Shown: positions 9,180-20,432, counted from the first letter of the stretch. The stretch: 64,000 nt of DNA from an uncultured Pelagibacteraceae bacterium (GCA_902565935.1 CACFGT010000003.1:1-64000); one strand, 5' to 3'. The notes: a model not told the origin generated them from the sequence alone. Numbers and translations: made by a program.

Positions 9180-12026
9180 ATGCAACTCAAAGATTTTATT
9201 CCAAATGTAAAAAAAGAATTTGGTAAAATATTTTTTTCTGGAATTTCTTTTGACAGTTCTAAAGTAAAAAAAAACCATATTTTTTTTGCAATTAAAGGTA
9301 ATAAATTTGATGGAAATAAATTTATTCCTCATGCAATTAAAAACGGTTCAAGAATTATAGTAAGTGAAAATAAGTCTGATAAATATAAAAATGGAATTTT
9401 ATTCATCAATAAAAAAAATATTCGAAAGTTATTAGCTGAAGTTTCATCTAAAATTTATAACAAAAAACCAAAAAACTTAATTGCAGTAACTGGAACAAAT
9501 GGTAAATCTTCAGTGTCAGATTTTTATTACCAAATATTAAGATTAAATAAAAAGAGGGTTGCTTCGATTGGGACTTTAGGGGTAAAAGCAGAAAATTTGA
9601 ATATCAAGTTATCTAACACAACTATTGATCCGATACAACTAAGCCAAATATTACAAAAAATTAAAAATCAAAAAATCGATAATGTGATAATGGAAGCCTC
9701 AAGTCATGGACTAATACAAAATAGACTAGATGGATATAAATTCAATTCAGGAATATTTACAAATTTATCACAGGATCATTTAGATTATCATAAAAATTTA
9801 GATGCTTACCTTAAAGCAAAACTTTATTTGTTTCAAAATCTTATAAAAACAAAAGGTAATGTTATAGCCGATGAAAAAATAGCACAATTCAATCAAATTA
9901 AAAGAATTACTAATAGAAAAAAATTAAAATTGATCACTTTGAATGATAAAAAAAAAAATTTTAAAATAATTTCTCACAGATACAAAGGAGATTCTCAAAT
10001 TCTCAAAATTGAGTATAAGAAATCACCAATTAAACTGAATGTTAATCTAATAGGGAAAATTCAAATAAAAAATTTATTAATGGCGATTATTGCAGCGAGC
10101 AATAGCAACCTAAATTTAAAAAAAATTTTATCTGTAATATCGAAAATTAAACCTGTGAAAGGAAGATTTGAAAAAATTAGTAAAATTAAAAACAAATCTA
10201 AGGTTATTCTTGATTATGCACATACTCCAGATGCTCTGGAAACATGTCTTTTAAATTTAAAAGAACAATTTCCAGATAAAAAAATAATTTTACTATTTGG
10301 TTGTGGTGGTAATAGAGATCAAAACAAAAGATCAAAAATGGGAAAAATTGCGAACAATTATTCTGATAAAATTTATCTCACTAATGATAACCCTAGATTT
10401 GAAAATCCAAATAAAATTAGGCATGACATTAAAAAAGGAATAAAAGATAAAAGAAAAATAATTGAGATTTCAAATAGAGCAATTGCGATTTCAGAGGCAA
10501 TCAAAAATTTAAATACAGGTGAAGTTTTATTAGTAGCTGGAAAGGGTCACGAAACAACCCAAGACATTGGTAAAAGAAAAATTAACTTTTCTGATAGAAA
10601 GTTTATTTTGAAAGCAATCAAAGTCAAGAATAAGTATCTATCAAATGATTTAAAACTAAATATTATTAAAGAGTTATCTGGTTTTAAAAATTTGCCAAAT
10701 TCTTTATTAATTAAACAAGCAAGAATTAATTCTAAAGAGGTCAAAAAAAATGATATCTTTTTTGCGATTAAGGGAAAAAAAAATGATGGAAATAAATTCG
10801 TAGAACAGTCTTTTAAAAAAAAAGCTTCACTAGCTATAGTAAGTAAAATAAAAAAAAAACTAAACTTAAGTCGTCAAATAAAAGTTAAAGATACATTAAA
10901 ATTTTTAACAAATTCCTCAAATATTTTTAGAAAAAATATTGACGCAAAAATAATTGCTATTACTGGAAGCTGTGGAAAAACTACCTTAAAAGAGTTATTA
11001 GGCGACACTTTGAGCCAAATTTCAAAAGTAAGTATTTCTCCAAAATCTTATAACAATAAATATGGAGTGCCCTTAAGTCTTTTGAATTTAGATCATGATG
11101 ATGATTATGGTGTTTTAGAAGTTGGAATGGACAAGAAAGGTGAAATTGATTTTTTATCTAAAATTGTACAACCTGATGTAAGTATTATTACGAATATAAA
11201 CTATGCACATATTAAAAATTTTAAAGATATAAAACAGATCGCGTTAGCTAAAGCAGAAATCATAGAAAATACAAAATCAAATGGTCATATAGTCTTAAAT
11301 GCAGATGATAATTTTTTTAAATTACATAAGAAAATTGCTCTTAAAAAAAATCTCAATGTGAGGTCTTTTGGTATCAAAAATAAAGGATCAGATATCAGAT
11401 TGTTAAATATAAAAAAAAATTCAAAATTTTATAAAGCTTATGTAAGAATTGATAATTCAAAAAAATATTTCGTAATTCCTAATAATTTTAAAAGTAATAT
11501 CTATAATATATTAGCAGCTTTAGCAGTAATAAGTCTTTATACAAATGTTTTTCGTTTAAAATTTAATACTTTCTTAAAATTTAAAACACCATCAGGAAGA
11601 GGTGATTTTTTAAAATTAAATATAAATAAAAAAATTATTAATTTAATTGATGAAAGTTATAATTCAAATCCGCTTTCTCTTAAATCGGCGATACTAAATT
11701 ATGATAAGTTAGATAAGAAAAATTCAAAAAAATATCTTTTGCTTGGGGATATGTTAGAACTTGGAAAATATTCAAAACACCTTCATCAATCAATTGCTCC
11801 TATTATTAATCGAACAAAAATTGATAAAATTTTTGTTAAGGGAAGAAATGTTGTTTCTATCTTTAATAAACTTTCAAAATCAAAAAAGGGTAAAATACTG
11901 GCAAATAACTCTCAAATTATTGAATTGATTAAAAGTGATTTAAATAATAATGATTACTTAATGGTAAAAGCCTCAAATGCAACAGGTTTTAATAGAATAA
12001 TTAAAAATTTAAGAGGATCTAATTAA
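9180..12026 (+). CDS. murE/murF: Bifunctional MurE-MurF ligase fusion
   Basis: One 948-aa ORF with two Mur ligase modules: TGTNGKSS...DYAHTPDALE...TNDNPRFENP, then RINSKEVKKNDIFFAIKGKKNDGNKF...TGSCGKTTLKELL...DESYNSNPLS. Confidence 0.9.
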   Translation: MQLKDFIPNVKKEFGKIFFSGISFDSSKVKKNHIFFAIKGNKFDGNKFIPHAIKNGSRIIVSENKSDKYKNGILFINKKNIRKLLAEVSSKIYNKKPKNLIAVTGTNGKSSVSDFYYQILRLNKKRVASIGTLGVKAENLNIKLSNTTIDPIQLSQILQKIKNQKIDNVIMEASSHGLIQNRLDGYKFNSGIFTNLSQDHLDYHKNLDAYLKAKLYLFQNLIKTKGNVIADEKIAQFNQIKRITNRKKLKLITLNDKKKNFKIISHRYKGDSQILKIEYKKSPIKLNVNLIGKIQIKNLLMAIIAASNSNLNLKKILSVISKIKPVKGRFEKISKIKNKSKVILDYAHTPDALETCLLNLKEQFPDKKIILLFGCGGNRDQNKRSKMGKIANNYSDKIYLTNDNPRFENPNKIRHDIKKGIKDKRKIIEISNRAIAISEAIKNLNTGEVLLVAGKGHETTQDIGKRKINFSDRKFILKAIKVKNKYLSNDLKLNIIKELSGFKNLPNSLLIKQARINSKEVKKNDIFFAIKGKKNDGNKFVEQSFKKKASLAIVSKIKKKLNLSRQIKVKDTLKFLTNSSNIFRKNIDAKIIAITGSCGKTTLKELLGDTLSQISKVSISPKSYNNKYGVPLSLLNLDHDDDYGVLEVGMDKKGEIDFLSKIVQPDVSIITNINYAHIKNFKDIKQIALAKAEIIENTKSNGHIVLNADDNFFKLHKKIALKKNLNVRSFGIKNKGSDIRLLNIKKNSKFYKAYVRIDNSKKYFVIPNNFKSNIYNILAALAVISLYTNVFRLKFNTFLKFKTPSGRGDFLKLNINKKIINLIDESYNSNPLSLKSAILNYDKLDKKNSKKYLLLGDMLELGKYSKHLHQSIAPIINRTKIDKIFVKGRNVVSIFNKLSKSKKGKILANNSQIIELIKSDLNNNDYLMVKASNATGFNRIIKNLRGSN

Positions 12027-13112
12027 ATGCTTTACCAATTTTTGTTAAATTTTGTCGATACTTTTGGTTTTTTAAATGTTTTTAAATATCTTACATTTAG
12101 AACTGGGTTATCATTTTTTACTTCTTTAATCATAGTTTTATTAATCGGAGGACCGTTTATTAAATTTTTTTCAAGTCAAAAAATTTTAAATCCTATACGT
12201 AATGACGGTCCTGAAGATCATATAGTTAAGAAGATTGGAACTCCAACAATGGGAGGTGTTATTATATTATTAGGTTTATTAATATCCGTACTGTGTTGGG
12301 GTGACTTGTCAAATATAAATATTTTATTTTGTATATTTATTGCTGTTTCTTTTGGATTATTAGGAGCTTTTGATGATTACAAGAAAATTAAGCAAAGCAA
12401 TTCATCAGGCATCTCCTCCAAATTTAAGATAATTTCTCAGATTATACTTGCAATAATTGGAATTAGTTTTTTTGTTTATCTTTCAGATTATCAAAAAATA
12501 ACAAATTTATATTTTCCATTTTTTAAAAATTTGATTTTTGATCTTGGATGGTTTTTTATTCCATTTGCTGTGTTTGTTATAACAGGTTCGTCTAATGCAG
12601 TTAATCTTACAGATGGCCTTGATGGTTTAGCCACTGTTCCAGTAATATTAGTTGCAGCGTGTTTTGCTTTTATAAGTTATGTCACTGGAAACATTGTATT
12701 TTCAAATTATTTACAAATACCCTACATAGAGGGAACAGGTGAGGTCGCAATTTTTTGTGGAGCTATCATAGGTTCATGTTTAGGTTTTTTGTGGTTTAAC
12801 GCACCTCCAGCAAAAATTTTTATGGGTGACACCGGTTCATTATCTTTAGGAGGATCTTTAGGTGCAGTAGGTATTATAACTAAACATGAAATTGTATTAG
12901 CAATTACAGGAGGTCTTTTTGTTTTAGAAGCAGTCTCAGTCATGGTTCAAGTGATTTCTTATAAACTCACCGGAAAAAGAATTTTTAAAATGGCTCCAAT
13001 TCATCATCATTTTGAAAAAAAAGGTTGGCCAGAGTCCACTGTTGTAATTAGATTTTGGATAATTTCTATAATTTTAGCAATGATTGGCTTAGCTACTTTA
13101 AAATTAAGATAA
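12027..13112 (+). CDS. mraY: Phospho-MurNAc-pentapeptide transferase MraY
   Basis: GTPTMGG, NLTDGLDGLA, FMGDTGSLSLGG, APIHHHFEKKGWPE. Confidence 0.97.
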   Translation: MLYQFLLNFVDTFGFLNVFKYLTFRTGLSFFTSLIIVLLIGGPFIKFFSSQKILNPIRNDGPEDHIVKKIGTPTMGGVIILLGLLISVLCWGDLSNINILFCIFIAVSFGLLGAFDDYKKIKQSNSSGISSKFKIISQIILAIIGISFFVYLSDYQKITNLYFPFFKNLIFDLGWFFIPFAVFVITGSSNAVNLTDGLDGLATVPVILVAACFAFISYVTGNIVFSNYLQIPYIEGTGEVAIFCGAIIGSCLGFLWFNAPPAKIFMGDTGSLSLGGSLGAVGIITKHEIVLAITGGLFVLEAVSVMVQVISYKLTGKRIFKMAPIHHHFEKKGWPESTVVIRFWIISIILAMIGLATLKLR

Positions 13113-14395
13113 TGAAACAAAATAAAAATATTTTTTTAGGTAAAAAAATATTGATATATGGACTTGGAAAAAGTGGAGTTTCAACATTTAAATTTTTAAA
13201 GAACAAAGCAAATATATACTTGTTTGATGATAATTTAAAAAAAAATCAAAAATTTATCAGCTTAGATAAAATTCCCAAAAAAAATTTTGATGCAATTATT
13301 GTAAGTCCTGGAATAGATATACATAATTGTAAACTATCAAGATTCTTAAAAAAGAATTTTGATAAAATTTATACTGATTTAGACATTTTTTATTCTTATT
13401 TTGATAATGAGAGTATTTCAATTACTGGAACTAATGGAAAATCAACAACTGCAAAAATCTTACACAATGTATTATTAGATCAAAAAAAAGATGTAAGATT
13501 AGTAGGAAATATAGGTAACCCATTATTATCTGAAAAAAAAATAAATAAAAAAACAATTTTTGTAATTGAAGCTTCCTCATATCAACTAGATTACAGTAAA
13601 ATATTTAGTTCAAAGTATGCAATGATTCTTAATATAAGTGTTGACCACATTGAGCGACATAAAAATTTAAAAAATTATGTAAATGCAAAATTTAAATTAT
13701 TAGATTCTCAAAAAAAAAACTGTGTCGCTTTTGTAAAAAAAAATGACCCCCTTATAAAGAAGAAACTAAATTCTAAAAATTTTAGGTCAAAGATTATTAA
13801 GGTAGATACAAAAAAAGGTGATAGTTTTTTTAAAGATATTAAAAATGAGTATTTTTTAACCGAAACCAATAAAGAAAATTTGTCATTTATTTTTGAAATA
13901 TCAAAAAAATTAAAACTAAAAAACAATTTGCTATTGAAAACAATTAATAAGTTAAAAGGACTCAAGTATCGTCAACAAATAATTTTAAAGAAAAAAAATT
14001 TGATTGTCATAAATGATTCTAAGTCTACCAGTTTTGCTTCATCCATAGGCATACTTAAAAATTATCAAAATATATATTGGATAATTGGAGGTATTCATAA
14101 AAAAGGTGATAAACTTAATTTACCAAAAAAATATTTTAAAAAGATTAAAGCTTTTGTATTTGGTAAAGACAAGAAATTTTTCAATAATGAACTTAAAGGT
14201 AAAATAGTTTATGAAAATTTTACAAATTTAGAATTTGCTTTTAAAAAAATAATTAGATTAATAAAAAAAGATAATTCTCCAGAAAGAACTATATTGTTCA
14301 GTCCATCTGCTGCTTCGTTTGATAGTTTTAAAAATTTTGAAGAAAGAGGTTTATATTTTAATAAATTAAGCAAAAAATATTTAAATGGAATATAA
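13112..14395 (+). CDS. murD: UDP-MurNAc-L-alanine:D-glutamate ligase MurD (start 13112 preferred over listed 13055)
   Basis: ILIYGLGKSGVSTFKFL, SITGTNGKSTTAKIL, ILFSPSAASFDSFKNFEERG. Confidence 0.93.
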   Translation: MKQNKNIFLGKKILIYGLGKSGVSTFKFLKNKANIYLFDDNLKKNQKFISLDKIPKKNFDAIIVSPGIDIHNCKLSRFLKKNFDKIYTDLDIFYSYFDNESISITGTNGKSTTAKILHNVLLDQKKDVRLVGNIGNPLLSEKKINKKTIFVIEASSYQLDYSKIFSSKYAMILNISVDHIERHKNLKNYVNAKFKLLDSQKKNCVAFVKKNDPLIKKKLNSKNFRSKIIKVDTKKGDSFFKDIKNEYFLTETNKENLSFIFEISKKLKLKNNLLLKTINKLKGLKYRQQIILKKKNLIVINDSKSTSFASSIGILKNYQNIYWIIGGIHKKGDKLNLPKKYFKKIKAFVFGKDKKFFNNELKGKIVYENFTNLEFAFKKIIRLIKKDNSPERTILFSPSAASFDSFKNFEERGLYFNKLSKKYLNGI

Positions 14396-15509
14396 AAAAA
14401 CTGTATTTAATTTTTATTACCAGTGGTGGAAAAATATTGATAAATTCATATTTTCGTTAATTGTCTTGTTATTTTGCACAGGATTATTTTTTTCATTGGT
14501 ATCAACCTCTTTAGTTGCATCTGATAAATTGAATACCAACGATTATTCTTTTTTTTTTAAACACTTTATTTTTATCCTACTTGGTATATTTATAATTTTT
14601 TTTCTTTCCTCAATAGATAAAGAAACCCTTTTAAAGTTTTCGGTAATCTTTTTTTTAATATCATTAATTTTTTTAATTTTAGTACCTTTTATAGGCGTTG
14701 AAGTAAAAGGCTCTAAGAGATGGATTGATCTTAATTTTTTACCACGATTTCAACCAATTGAATTAGTTAAACCTTTTTTGATAATGTTTATAAGTATAAT
14801 TTTAAGTAGTCAGAAATATACAAACATTTACATCAAGTATTTACTCACTTTTTTTACTACTTTAGTTATTGCTTTATTACTGGCTGTTCAGCCGGATATT
14901 GGGCAGACATTATTAATTTTTTTTAGTTGGTCAATCTTAATTTTTACATCAGGTATAAACATATTTTTTTTGATAATATTATTTTTATTTTTGATTTTCG
15001 CATTTTTGTATTTAATTTTTTTTGTAGAGAAATTCGAATATATAAAAAACAGATTAACTTCCTTTTTTGACTCTGAAAAAGGCACACATAACTTTCAAAC
15101 AGACAAAGCTATTGACTCTATTACAAGTGGGGGATTTTTTGGTAAAGGAATAGGTGAAGGAACATTAAAAAATCGTGTTCCAGAAGCTCATACAGATTAT
15201 ATTATTTCTGTTATTTCTGAGGAATTTGGAGTGATTGCCATAATTTTAATCTTATTATTGTTTTTAATATTTATCTATTCAGTATTTAAAAAAGTAAATT
15301 TTGAAAATGATGAAAAAATTAAATTAATTTTAGTTGGATGTGCAAGTCTAATTTTAATGCAAACAATGATACACATTGGTGTAAATATCAGATTGTTTCC
15401 AACTACTGGAATGACTTTACCTTTTATAAGTTATGGAGGATCATCGATAATAAGTATTTCGATATTATCAGGAATAATTTTAAATTTAACAAAGAGAAAA
15501 ATTGCCTAA
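14385..15509 (+). CDS. ftsW: FtsW, SEDS-family glycosyltransferase
   Basis: SEDS motifs: KGSKRWIDL, QPIELVKPF, AVQPDIGQT, PEAHTDYIISVISEEFG, LPFISYGGSS. Confidence 0.94.
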   Translation: MEYKKTVFNFYYQWWKNIDKFIFSLIVLLFCTGLFFSLVSTSLVASDKLNTNDYSFFFKHFIFILLGIFIIFFLSSIDKETLLKFSVIFFLISLIFLILVPFIGVEVKGSKRWIDLNFLPRFQPIELVKPFLIMFISIILSSQKYTNIYIKYLLTFFTTLVIALLLAVQPDIGQTLLIFFSWSILIFTSGINIFFLIILFLFLIFAFLYLIFFVEKFEYIKNRLTSFFDSEKGTHNFQTDKAIDSITSGGFFGKGIGEGTLKNRVPEAHTDYIISVISEEFGVIAIILILLLFLIFIYSVFKKVNFENDEKIKLILVGCASLILMQTMIHIGVNIRLFPTTGMTLPFISYGGSSIISISILSGIILNLTKRKIA

Positions 15510-16572
15510 AATGAAAAAAATATTAATTTCAACCGGTGGGTCAGGAGGACATGTAATTCCAGCAACAATTTTCTATGAACACTTAAATAAAGAATTTCAA
15601 GTTGTGATAAGTACAGATATTAGAGGTTCAAGATTTTTAAGTAAAAATAAGTATGATTTGGTAAATATTAATACACCTAAGTTAAATAATTTATTTTTTC
15701 TACCAATAAATATATTTATTATTTTATATCTGACAATTAAATCATATTTTTTTTTGAAGAGAAAAAATATTGAAAAACTTATTTCTACAGGTGGTTATAT
15801 GTCTTTACCTGTAATATTAGCTGCAAAACTACTTCAATTAGATATTTATTTGTTTGAGCCAAATCTTGTTTTAGGAAGAGCAAATAAACTTTTTCTAGGA
15901 TTTTGTAAAAAGATATTTTGTTATTCTGAAAAAATTTTAAATTTTCCAATCAAATTTAAAAATAAGATCATTATTCTTGATCCTCTCGTTAGAAAGGAGT
16001 TTTATAATCCAAATATGTCACCAACTAAAAAAAGTTTATTTCAAATTTTAGTTGTAGGGGGAAGTCAAGGTGCTAGAATTTTCGATAATGATATAAAGAA
16101 TACATTTTTAAATATCTCTAAAAAATATCCTTTAAAGATAATTCATCAAACAAGTGAAAAAAATGTTGAAAATTTAAAAAATTTTTATGCATTAAAAAAC
16201 ATTGAAAATTTTGTATTTAGTTTTGATGAAAACTTTATAAAGATTGTTCAAGGAACAGACTTTTGTATTACTAGAGCGGGTGCCTCAACACTTGCAGAGT
16301 TATCTATTCTCAACATACCGTTTTTAGCTATTCCATTACCATCATCTAAAGATAACCATCAACTCGAAAATGCAAAATTTTACAAAGATATAAATTGTTG
16401 TTGGGTATTGGATCAAAAATTCTTTAAAACTCAAATTGAGAATGTGTTAAAGGCCATATTAGTTAATAGAGTCGATTATTTACAAAAAAAAGATAATCTT
16501 AAAAAATTGAATAACAAAAACAGTTGGTTAAATGTAAATCAGAAAATAATAAAGGTAATTAATGAAAATTGA
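15502..16572 (+). CDS. murG: MurG N-acetylglucosaminyltransferase
   Basis: ISTGGSGGHVIPA, GGSQGARIFDN, ITRAGASTLAEL, PLPSSKDNHQLENAKF. Confidence 0.96.
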   Translation: MPKMKKILISTGGSGGHVIPATIFYEHLNKEFQVVISTDIRGSRFLSKNKYDLVNINTPKLNNLFFLPINIFIILYLTIKSYFFLKRKNIEKLISTGGYMSLPVILAAKLLQLDIYLFEPNLVLGRANKLFLGFCKKIFCYSEKILNFPIKFKNKIIILDPLVRKEFYNPNMSPTKKSLFQILVVGGSQGARIFDNDIKNTFLNISKKYPLKIIHQTSEKNVENLKNFYALKNIENFVFSFDENFIKIVQGTDFCITRAGASTLAELSILNIPFLAIPLPSSKDNHQLENAKFYKDINCCWVLDQKFFKTQIENVLKAILVNRVDYLQKKDNLKKLNNKNSWLNVNQKIIKVINEN

Positions 16573-17956
16573 ATTAGCAAAAAATGAGATAATTCATTTT
16601 GTAGGTATTGGTGGAATAGGAATGAGTGGTCTTTCATTAATTATGAAAGGTAAAGGCTTTAAGGTTCAAGGGAGCGATGTATCTAATAATAAAAATATTG
16701 AAAGATTAAAAAAAGAAAAAATAAAAATTTTTATAGGACAAAAAAAACAAAATTTAAAGAAAGCAACTATATTAGTCACTTCATCTGCAATAAAAAAAAA
16801 TAATCCTGAATTAATTGAAGCCAAGCGTAAAAAATTACCAGTAATAAAAAGAGGTAAGATGTTGGCACATATTGTTTCTTTATCGAAAAATGTAGTTGTC
16901 GTAGGGTCTCATGGGAAAACCACCACGACCTCATTAATAGCTTCAATTTTCCAAAAAACTAAATTAGATCCAACGATAATTAATGGTGGTGTAATTAACT
17001 CAATTAAAAATTCTGCTAAATTAGGTAAAAGTGATTGGTCTATTCTAGAGGCTGACGAGTCTGATGGTAGTTTTGTTCATATTCCACCAACTTACTCAGT
17101 GATTACAAATATTGATCGAGAACATATGGATTTTTATAAATCCATGGATGATCTTAAAAAATATTTTTTACATTTTATAAATAAAGTCCCATCATTTGGT
17201 AAATCTTTTATTTGCATAGATGATAAAGTAAATTACATGTTAGTCAAAAAATTAAAAAATCGAAATTATTATACTTATGGTCTTAATTCAAAATCCAATT
17301 TTTATATCAAAAATATAAAACAAAATAAAAAATTTTCAGAATTTGATTTAAATATTAATCTCCCAAATAAAAAAAAAATTAAAATTACAAATATAAAAAT
17401 ACCTTTAATTGGTTTACATAATATTAGAAATTCTGTTGCAGCGACTGCCGTTTCATTGACAGTTGGTATTTCTATCCAGGATATTAAAAAAGGTTTGTCA
17501 AATTTTGGAGGCGTTCAAAGAAGATTTAATAAGATTTTTACATTTAACAAAATAGACTTCTATGATGATTATGCTCACCATCCAACTGAAATTAGAAACG
17601 TATTGGACGGTGTTGAAAAAGTTTATAATGGTTTTGAAAAAGTATGTATTTTTCAGCCTCACCGATTATCAAGAGTTAAAGATTTAAAAAAAGAATTTTC
17701 TTTTGCTTTCAAAAAAGCTGACACGGTGATTTTATGTCCAATTTATACTGCTGGTGAAAAAATTAAACTAGGTTTTGGCTACACATCATTTGCTAAAGAA
17801 ATAATAAGAAATTCAAAGGTAAAATTATTTATGGTTGATAATTTAAAACAATTATCACAATTTATTAAAAAAAATATGTATGGAAAAAAAATTGTAATAG
17901 GTATGGGTGCTGGAACTATTTCCAACTGGATGAGACAACTCCCGAATTTGATGTAA
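16562..17956 (+). CDS. murC: UDP-MurNAc:L-alanine ligase MurC
   Basis: HFVGIGGIGMSGLS, GSHGKTTTTSLI, DDYAHHPTEI. Confidence 0.96.
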   Translation: MKIELAKNEIIHFVGIGGIGMSGLSLIMKGKGFKVQGSDVSNNKNIERLKKEKIKIFIGQKKQNLKKATILVTSSAIKKNNPELIEAKRKKLPVIKRGKMLAHIVSLSKNVVVVGSHGKTTTTSLIASIFQKTKLDPTIINGGVINSIKNSAKLGKSDWSILEADESDGSFVHIPPTYSVITNIDREHMDFYKSMDDLKKYFLHFINKVPSFGKSFICIDDKVNYMLVKKLKNRNYYTYGLNSKSNFYIKNIKQNKKFSEFDLNINLPNKKKIKITNIKIPLIGLHNIRNSVAATAVSLTVGISIQDIKKGLSNFGGVQRRFNKIFTFNKIDFYDDYAHHPTEIRNVLDGVEKVYNGFEKVCIFQPHRLSRVKDLKKEFSFAFKKADTVILCPIYTAGEKIKLGFGYTSFAKEIIRNSKVKLFMVDNLKQLSQFIKKNMYGKKIVIGMGAGTISNWMRQLPNLM

Positions 17957-18864
17957 TGGAAATTGGTAAATTAAAAGAAATATTAAAAGATTTTAACTCA
18001 GGTGTTAAATTTGATCATGATTTAAGAAAAAAAAATTGGTTTAATATAGGTGGAAAATCTAAAATTTTTTATCAAGCTAACACATTAAAAGATCTAATAT
18101 ATTTTCTTAAAAAGTTAGATAATAAAGAAAAAATATTTGTTTTAGGTGCAGGATCAAATACCCTTATAAGTGATAATTTATTTGATGGAGCGGTGATTAA
18201 ACTAAGCAAAAATTTTAGTAATATTTCTTTACATGGCGAAGACATTATAATTGCAGGAAGCGGGGCATCAGATAAAAAATTATCTGAATTTGCATATGAA
18301 AATAATTTAAGTGGATTTGAATTTTTATCTTGTATTCCTGGAACAGTAGGTGGCGGAATTAAAATGAATGCTGGATGTTTTGGATATGAAATTCAAGACA
18401 TATTGTTATCAATTCAAGCAGTAGATAAAACAGGAAATATAATTAATATTCAAAGAAAAGACATAAATTTTAAATATAGAGAAAGTGACTTACCAGAAAA
18501 TTTAATATTTTTAAGTGCCTCATTTAAAGGTAAAAAAGAAAGACCCAAAAGTATAAAGAACAAGATGGTGGCCTATAAATTAGAAAAAGAAAAAACTCAA
18601 CCAACAAGAATTAAAACAAGTGGCAGTACTTTTAAAAACCCGTTATCGCAAACCAAAAAAAAGGTTTGGGAATTAATAAAAGAGTCTGTTCCTCTTGATC
18701 AAAAATTTGGTGATGCTTATATTTCTGAAAAACATTGTAATTTTTTTGTTAATAAGGGAAATGCTTCTTTTAAAGATATGAAAAGACTTATTGATTTTGT
18801 ATCTAATAATGTTTTTAAAAAAACTGGTATAAAGCTAGAAAAGGAAATCAAAATTTTGGAGTAA
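17956..18864 (+). CDS. murB: UDP-N-acetylenolpyruvoylglucosamine reductase MurB
   Basis: FNIGGKS, LGAGSNTLI, GFEFLSCIPGTVGGGIKMNAGCFG, SGSTFKNP. Confidence 0.96.
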   Translation: MEIGKLKEILKDFNSGVKFDHDLRKKNWFNIGGKSKIFYQANTLKDLIYFLKKLDNKEKIFVLGAGSNTLISDNLFDGAVIKLSKNFSNISLHGEDIIIAGSGASDKKLSEFAYENNLSGFEFLSCIPGTVGGGIKMNAGCFGYEIQDILLSIQAVDKTGNIINIQRKDINFKYRESDLPENLIFLSASFKGKKERPKSIKNKMVAYKLEKEKTQPTRIKTSGSTFKNPLSQTKKKVWELIKESVPLDQKFGDAYISEKHCNFFVNKGNASFKDMKRLIDFVSNNVFKKTGIKLEKEIKILE

Positions 18865-18865
18865 T

Positions 18866-19780
18866 TTGAAAAAGAAAATATTGATAATTTCAGGAGGAAT
18901 TTCTAAAGAAAGAACAATCAGTCTTGATACTGGTAGGCAAGTTTCAAAAGAACTAAAAAAAAATGGTTACTTAACAAAAATAGTTGAACCAGATCACAAT
19001 TTAATTAAAGCAATAGACTCATATAAACCAAAAATAATTTTCAATGCATTACATGGCCAATTTGGTGAGGATGGCTATATTCAAACTATTCTAGAGACTA
19101 CTGGTATTCCATATACACACTCAGGTGTAATCTCTTCTGCAATTGCCATGGATAAAATATTATCTAAGAAAATTTTTATAAAAAATAAAATTCTTACACC
19201 AAAATTTATTGAATATTCATTTCGTGAGAATAAAAAACAAATAATAAATAAAATAAAAAAAAAATTAAAGTTTCCTGTGGTAGTGAAACCTATAAATGAA
19301 GGCTCAAGTGTAAATGTATTCATATGCACAAAATTAAATGTTTTTAAAAATTTAAAATCTTTAAAAAGTTACAAAAAGATAATTATTGAGGAATTTATAT
19401 CTGGGAGAGAAATTCAAGCTGCAATTTTAAATTTTAAAAAGCTTGGAGCAATAGAGTTAAAACCTAATAGAAAATTTTATGATTACCAAGCTAAATACAA
19501 TCCTGGAGCAAAAACTAAACATTTAATACCTGTAGATTTAACAAAAAAACAATATAGTAATTTAATGAATATTGCTCTTAAAGCTCATAAGTTAATTGGT
19601 TGTAGTGGTGTTACTCGCTCTGATTTTAAATTTAAAAATGGAAAATTTTATTTGTTGGAAATTAATACACAGCCAGGAATGACCAATTTATCTTTAGTTC
19701 CAGAAATTGCTGCATATAAAGGAATTTCTTTTATAAAACTTTTAGAATTAATTTTGAAAGATGCAGCAAAAAAAAAATAG
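18866..19780 (+). CDS. ddl: D-alanine-D-alanine ligase
   Basis: GGISKERTISLDTGRQV, NALHGQFGEDG, VKPINEGSSVNV, LEINTQPGMTNLSLVPE; start TTG. Confidence 0.95.
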   Translation: MKKKILIISGGISKERTISLDTGRQVSKELKKNGYLTKIVEPDHNLIKAIDSYKPKIIFNALHGQFGEDGYIQTILETTGIPYTHSGVISSAIAMDKILSKKIFIKNKILTPKFIEYSFRENKKQIINKIKKKLKFPVVVKPINEGSSVNVFICTKLNVFKNLKSLKSYKKIIIEEFISGREIQAAILNFKKLGAIELKPNRKFYDYQAKYNPGAKTKHLIPVDLTKKQYSNLMNIALKAHKLIGCSGVTRSDFKFKNGKFYLLEINTQPGMTNLSLVPEIAAYKGISFIKLLELILKDAAKKK

Positions 19781-20432
19781 AAAAATTTTATTATATTTTT
19801 TTCTTTTTTTACTTTTAGGTACTACTCATAATTTGTACCTTAAAAAATTAGAATTACCGAAAATTAAGAAAATTGAAATAATTGGATTAAATGAGAAAGA
19901 AAACAACGAAATAAAAAAAGATTTAAATGCTTTTTATTTGCAGAGTTTGTTTTTTTTAAACAATATAAAGATAGAAAAAATTTTATCATCACAACCAATT
20001 ATTGAGTCTTTTTCAATTTTTAGAAAATTTCCATCAACATTAAAAATTGATGTTAAAAAAACAAAAATATTAGCAAATAGATATATTGATGGTCAAAATT
20101 TTCTAATTGGCTCTAATGGCAAATTAATAACATCTAAAAAACAAATAAATGATATTCCTATAGTTTTTGGAAATTTTGATAATAAAGAATTTTTAAAAAT
20201 AAAAGAAATGATAGATGCTACTAATTTAGCTTATAAAGATATAGATAGTATTTATTATTTCGACGCAAAAAGATGGGATATTAAAATGAAAGACGGCATT
20301 TTAATAAAATTACCAAATAAAAAAGCTCTATCTGCTTTAAAATTTGCTGTCGATTTATTATCAACAAAAAAATTTGAAGATATAAAAATTATTGATACAA
20401 GAATAAATAATCAAATTATTTTAAATGAGTAG
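19761..20432 (+). CDS. ftsQ: FtsQ-like POTRA-domain division protein
   Basis: N-terminal TM, POTRA-like IKKIEIIGLNEKENNEI..., position ddl-ftsQ. Confidence 0.8.
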   Translation: MQQKKNRKILLYFFLFLLLGTTHNLYLKKLELPKIKKIEIIGLNEKENNEIKKDLNAFYLQSLFFLNNIKIEKILSSQPIIESFSIFRKFPSTLKIDVKKTKILANRYIDGQNFLIGSNGKLITSKKQINDIPIVFGNFDNKEFLKIKEMIDATNLAYKDIDSIYYFDAKRWDIKMKDGILIKLPNKKALSALKFAVDLLSTKKFEDIKIIDTRINNQIILNE

